22,441 nt of DNA from contig DDXT01000002.1 of assembly GCA_002347755.1 (NCBI GenBank), positions 1 to 22,441 of the forward strand, read 5' to 3'. Positions 20,044-22,441 of the stretch are shown piece by piece. The position numbers were made by a program, and so were the translations under genes. This DNA comes from Caryophanales bacterium UBA2253 (GTDB lineage Bacteria; Bacillota_I; Bacilli_A; ML615J-28; CAG-698). The notes below the pieces were generated by a model that did no database searches, had not been told where the DNA came from, and saw nothing but the letters and a program-made list of their open reading frames with translations. Position 1 is the first letter of the stretch, and every line of letters starts with the position of its first letter.

Positions 20044-22441
20044 GTCAATAAATATCAAAAATTCTGAGGGTAGCAAAACGTCAGTATTAATACTTGTATT
20101 ATTATGCTTGTCATTACATAACAAAAATTCTGAGGGTAGCAAAACCATTCTCAAAGACACCAACCCAAGGAACGAGTCATTACATAGCAAAAATTCTGAG
20201 GGTAGCAAAACCATCTCAAAACGTTTATACCGTGAAGATGAGTCATTACATAGCAAAAATTCTGAGGGTAACAAAACACGTTGCTCCGACGGTCAACAAA
20301 AAATCACGTCATTACATAGCAAAAATTCTGAGGGTAGCAAAACAATGGCAGGTATGGACCCCGACCTGGATTGGTCATTACATAGCAAAAATTCTGAGGG
20401 TAGCAAAACAGGTCAAACCACCGAACCCATAACATTTTAGTCATTACATAGCAAAAATTCTGATGGTAGCAAAACGATCAGTGGTGGCGTCCGCATAGGT
20501 ATTATGTCATTACATAGCAAAAATTCTGAGGGTAGCAAAAAAAACAAAAAACGATTAAACGTCTCATTATCGTCATTACATAGCAAAAATTCTGAGGGTA
20601 ACAAAACTGCGATCATGGAGCTCGTTAACAGCCGTTCGTCATTACATAGCAAAAATTCTGAGGGTAGCAAAACAACTAGGAATTCGGGGTGATATTATGC
20701 TGCGTCATTACATAGCAAAAATTCTGAGGGTAGCAAAACTTACATAATTCCACTGGTGATCGATCGTTAGTCATTACATAGCAAAAATTCTGAGGGTAGC
20801 AAAACACCGGCGCTTTCATCACGTTTCCAAGAGCTGTCATTACATAGCAAAAATTCTGAGGGTAGCAAAACATCCATTATACGACCAAAAACTTGGGCAA
20901 GGTCATTACATAGCAAAAATTCTGAGGGTAGCAAAACCAACGCAAACGTCAATATCATTGACGATGTGTCATTACATAGCAAAAATTCTGAGGGTAGCAA
21001 AACCTACGAAGTCGACAAAATCGAACCGCTCCGGTCATTACATAGCAAAAATTCTGAGGGTAGCAAAACTGACGGGAATCAGTATATCGGTTATTTCAAG
21101 TCATTACATAGCAAAAATTCTGAGGGTAGCAAAACGGGTTATTAAACAATCAGCCTTATGGGTCTGTCATTACATAGCAAAAATTCTGAGGATAGCAAAA
21201 CGTCCTCGGAGAACTCGACTGTGTTAGCCGAGTCATTACATAGCAAAAATTCTGAGGGTAGCAAAACACCGACTAATGGATTGATCAGCAAACAAATAGT
21301 CATTACATAGCAAAAATTCTGAGGGTAGCAAAACCATCAATAACTCCTTTCAAAAGTATTCTTAGTCATTACATAGCAAAAATTCTGAGGGTAGCAAAAC
21401 TAAAAAACCGTTGAGATTTACCAGTAGTCTGTCATTACATAGCAAAAATTCTGAGGGTAGCAAAACTGGCAAAGTCCGCGGTAAATCCGGCTTTCCGTCA
21501 TTACATAGCAAAAATTCTGAGGGTAGCAAAACATTTTTGGGGTTCTTTGGTTCCATCAAGCGGTCATTACATAGCAAAAATTCTGAGGGTAGCAAAACTG
21601 GTGGTTTGAATGCTGGTAAAACATTGACGTCATTACATAGCAAAAACTCTGAGGGTAGCAAAACTGTCCGGCTTTTGAGAGGTCAGTGCAGGGAGTCATT
21701 ACATAGCAAAAATTCTGAGGGTAGCAAAACTGTTAACAATGAGCCATTTGACGAGTGAATGTCATTACATAGCAAAAATTCTGAGGGTAGCAAAACTGAT
21801 CAGTCTATTGGGAGATGTAATATTGAGTCATTACATAGCAAAAATTCTGAGGGTAGCAAAACCAATCTCGCTGATTCCGACCGATTCAAAGGGTCATTAC
21901 ATAGCAAAAATTCTGAGGGTAGCAAAACGCAGTTCTTCAGATCCTTTGGTATAATATGGTCATTACATAGCAAAAATTCTGAGGGTAGCAAAACTATTTA
22001 TAAACGTGCCACGGATACGTTTACGTCATTACATAGCAAAAATTCTGAGGGTAGCAAAACAGGGAAGGAGTAAATCAAATGACTAAGAAGGTCATTACAT
22101 AGCAAAAATTCTGAGGGTAGCAAAACGATGATTTGTGGGTTTGTTTGGTTATATTTGTCATTACATAGCAAAAATTCTGAGGGTAGCAAAACCAAGTTGC
22201 GGTTTCTCAAAATATCCGAGTGGTCATTACATAGCAAAAATTCTGAGGGTAGCAAAACGGGTAAGTTGCTTCCGTTAGCCGGGGGTGGGTCATTACATAG
22301 CAAAAATTCTGAGGGTAGCAAAACCAATCCATGCTAGCAGGTGTTCAGCAAATGGTCATTACATAGCAAAAATTCTGAGGGTAGCAAAACCGCAGGAAGC
22401 ATTGCAAGAAGTTATTTGCTGTCATTACATAGCAAAAATTC
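20044..22441 (-). CRISPR. Large CRISPR array, type II-like repeat, cut at the right edge
   Basis: Thirty-six complete 36-nt repeats at 20044-20079, 20110, 20176 and so on every 66 bases, with a one-base shift from 21299, plus the first 21 bases of another at 22421. All 36 spacers differ; all are 30 nt except one of 31 (21268-21298). In the proposed crRNA sense (minus strand) the repeat starts GTTTTGCTACCCTC and ends TTGCTATGTAATGAC. The GTTTT start, the 36/30 geometry and the lack of a strong internal hairpin fit type II. The leftmost repeat has three changes (positions 5, 8 and 12 of the plus-strand repeat). Single changes occur at 20110, 20242, 20440, 20506, 20572, 21166 and 21629. No cas gene, leader or tracrRNA is in the window. 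Confidence 0.97.

Noticed and set aside
20044..20079. The leftmost divergent repeat as a tracrRNA anti-repeat.
   Set aside because: It is identical to the repeat over 24 bases, without the bulge and mismatches typical of an anti-repeat, and keeps the exact 66-base phase with the next repeat. A decayed terminal repeat explains it better.
20017..22337. Long repetitive reading frames on both strands over the array, with a 22-residue period (SLHSKNSEGSKT or VLLPSEFLLCND).
   Set aside because: Repeat plus spacer is 66 bases, a multiple of three, so frames stay open by arithmetic. There are no ribosome binding sites and the variable part is spacer sequence. These are CRISPR artefacts, not repeat proteins.

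Overview
The window looks like a chromosome segment of an anaerobic, amino-acid-fermenting bacterium of the Bacillota/Mycoplasmatota type. Shine-Dalgarno sites are strong and AGGAG-like, promoters have TATAAT or extended TGnTATAAT boxes, and T-tailed hairpin terminators follow genes. A cre-like operator lies at one promoter. TGA is used as a stop (arcB, ord, oraE) and Trp is read from TGG, so this is the standard bacterial code and not the Mycoplasma code. I cannot place the genus.

Region 1 (184-11806): an OsmC-like gene diverges from a ten-gene plus-strand operon that ends at a clear terminator. arcA-arcB-arcC (arginine deiminase, catabolic ornithine carbamoyltransferase, carbamate kinase) run directly into the ornithine-oxidation cluster ord-ortA-ortB-oraS-oraE-(GlmL/MutL-like ASKHA protein)-orr. 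Together they would take L-arginine to citrulline, then to ornithine plus carbamoyl phosphate (one ATP). Ornithine then goes to D-ornithine, 2,4-diaminopentanoate and 2-amino-4-oxopentanoate, and finally to alanine plus acetyl-CoA, with reduced nicotinamide cofactor. Most junctions overlap or are only a few bases apart. A near-consensus cre site sits just upstream of the arcA -10 box.

Region 2 (11818-19884, all minus strand): a beta-carbonic anhydrase, a P2A-type Ca2+-transporting ATPase, a PfkB-family sugar kinase (probably fructokinase), a frameshifted RpiR/MurR-family regulator, a glycerate kinase, and a small operon of a cupin protein plus an alpha/alpha-toroid (squalene-cyclase-like) protein. 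The toroid protein also looks frameshifted near its C-terminus. Several transcription units have recognisable promoters and terminators.

Region 3 (20044-22441, continuing past the right edge): a large CRISPR array of 36 complete 36-nt repeats plus one cut repeat. Spacers are 30 nt, with one of 31. Read on the minus strand the repeat begins GTTTTGCTACCCTC, which resembles type II repeats. Repeat decay is concentrated at the left end, so the leader, and probably cas9 and its partners, should lie to the right outside the window. No cas gene, leader or tracrRNA is visible here.

Most of the window is recognisable metabolism. The points most worth a second look are the fused arginine-to-alanine operon with its operator, the ASKHA protein in that operon, the two one-base frameshifts, the cupin/toroid pair, and the array's polarity and its lack of a terminator before the co-oriented cupin gene.
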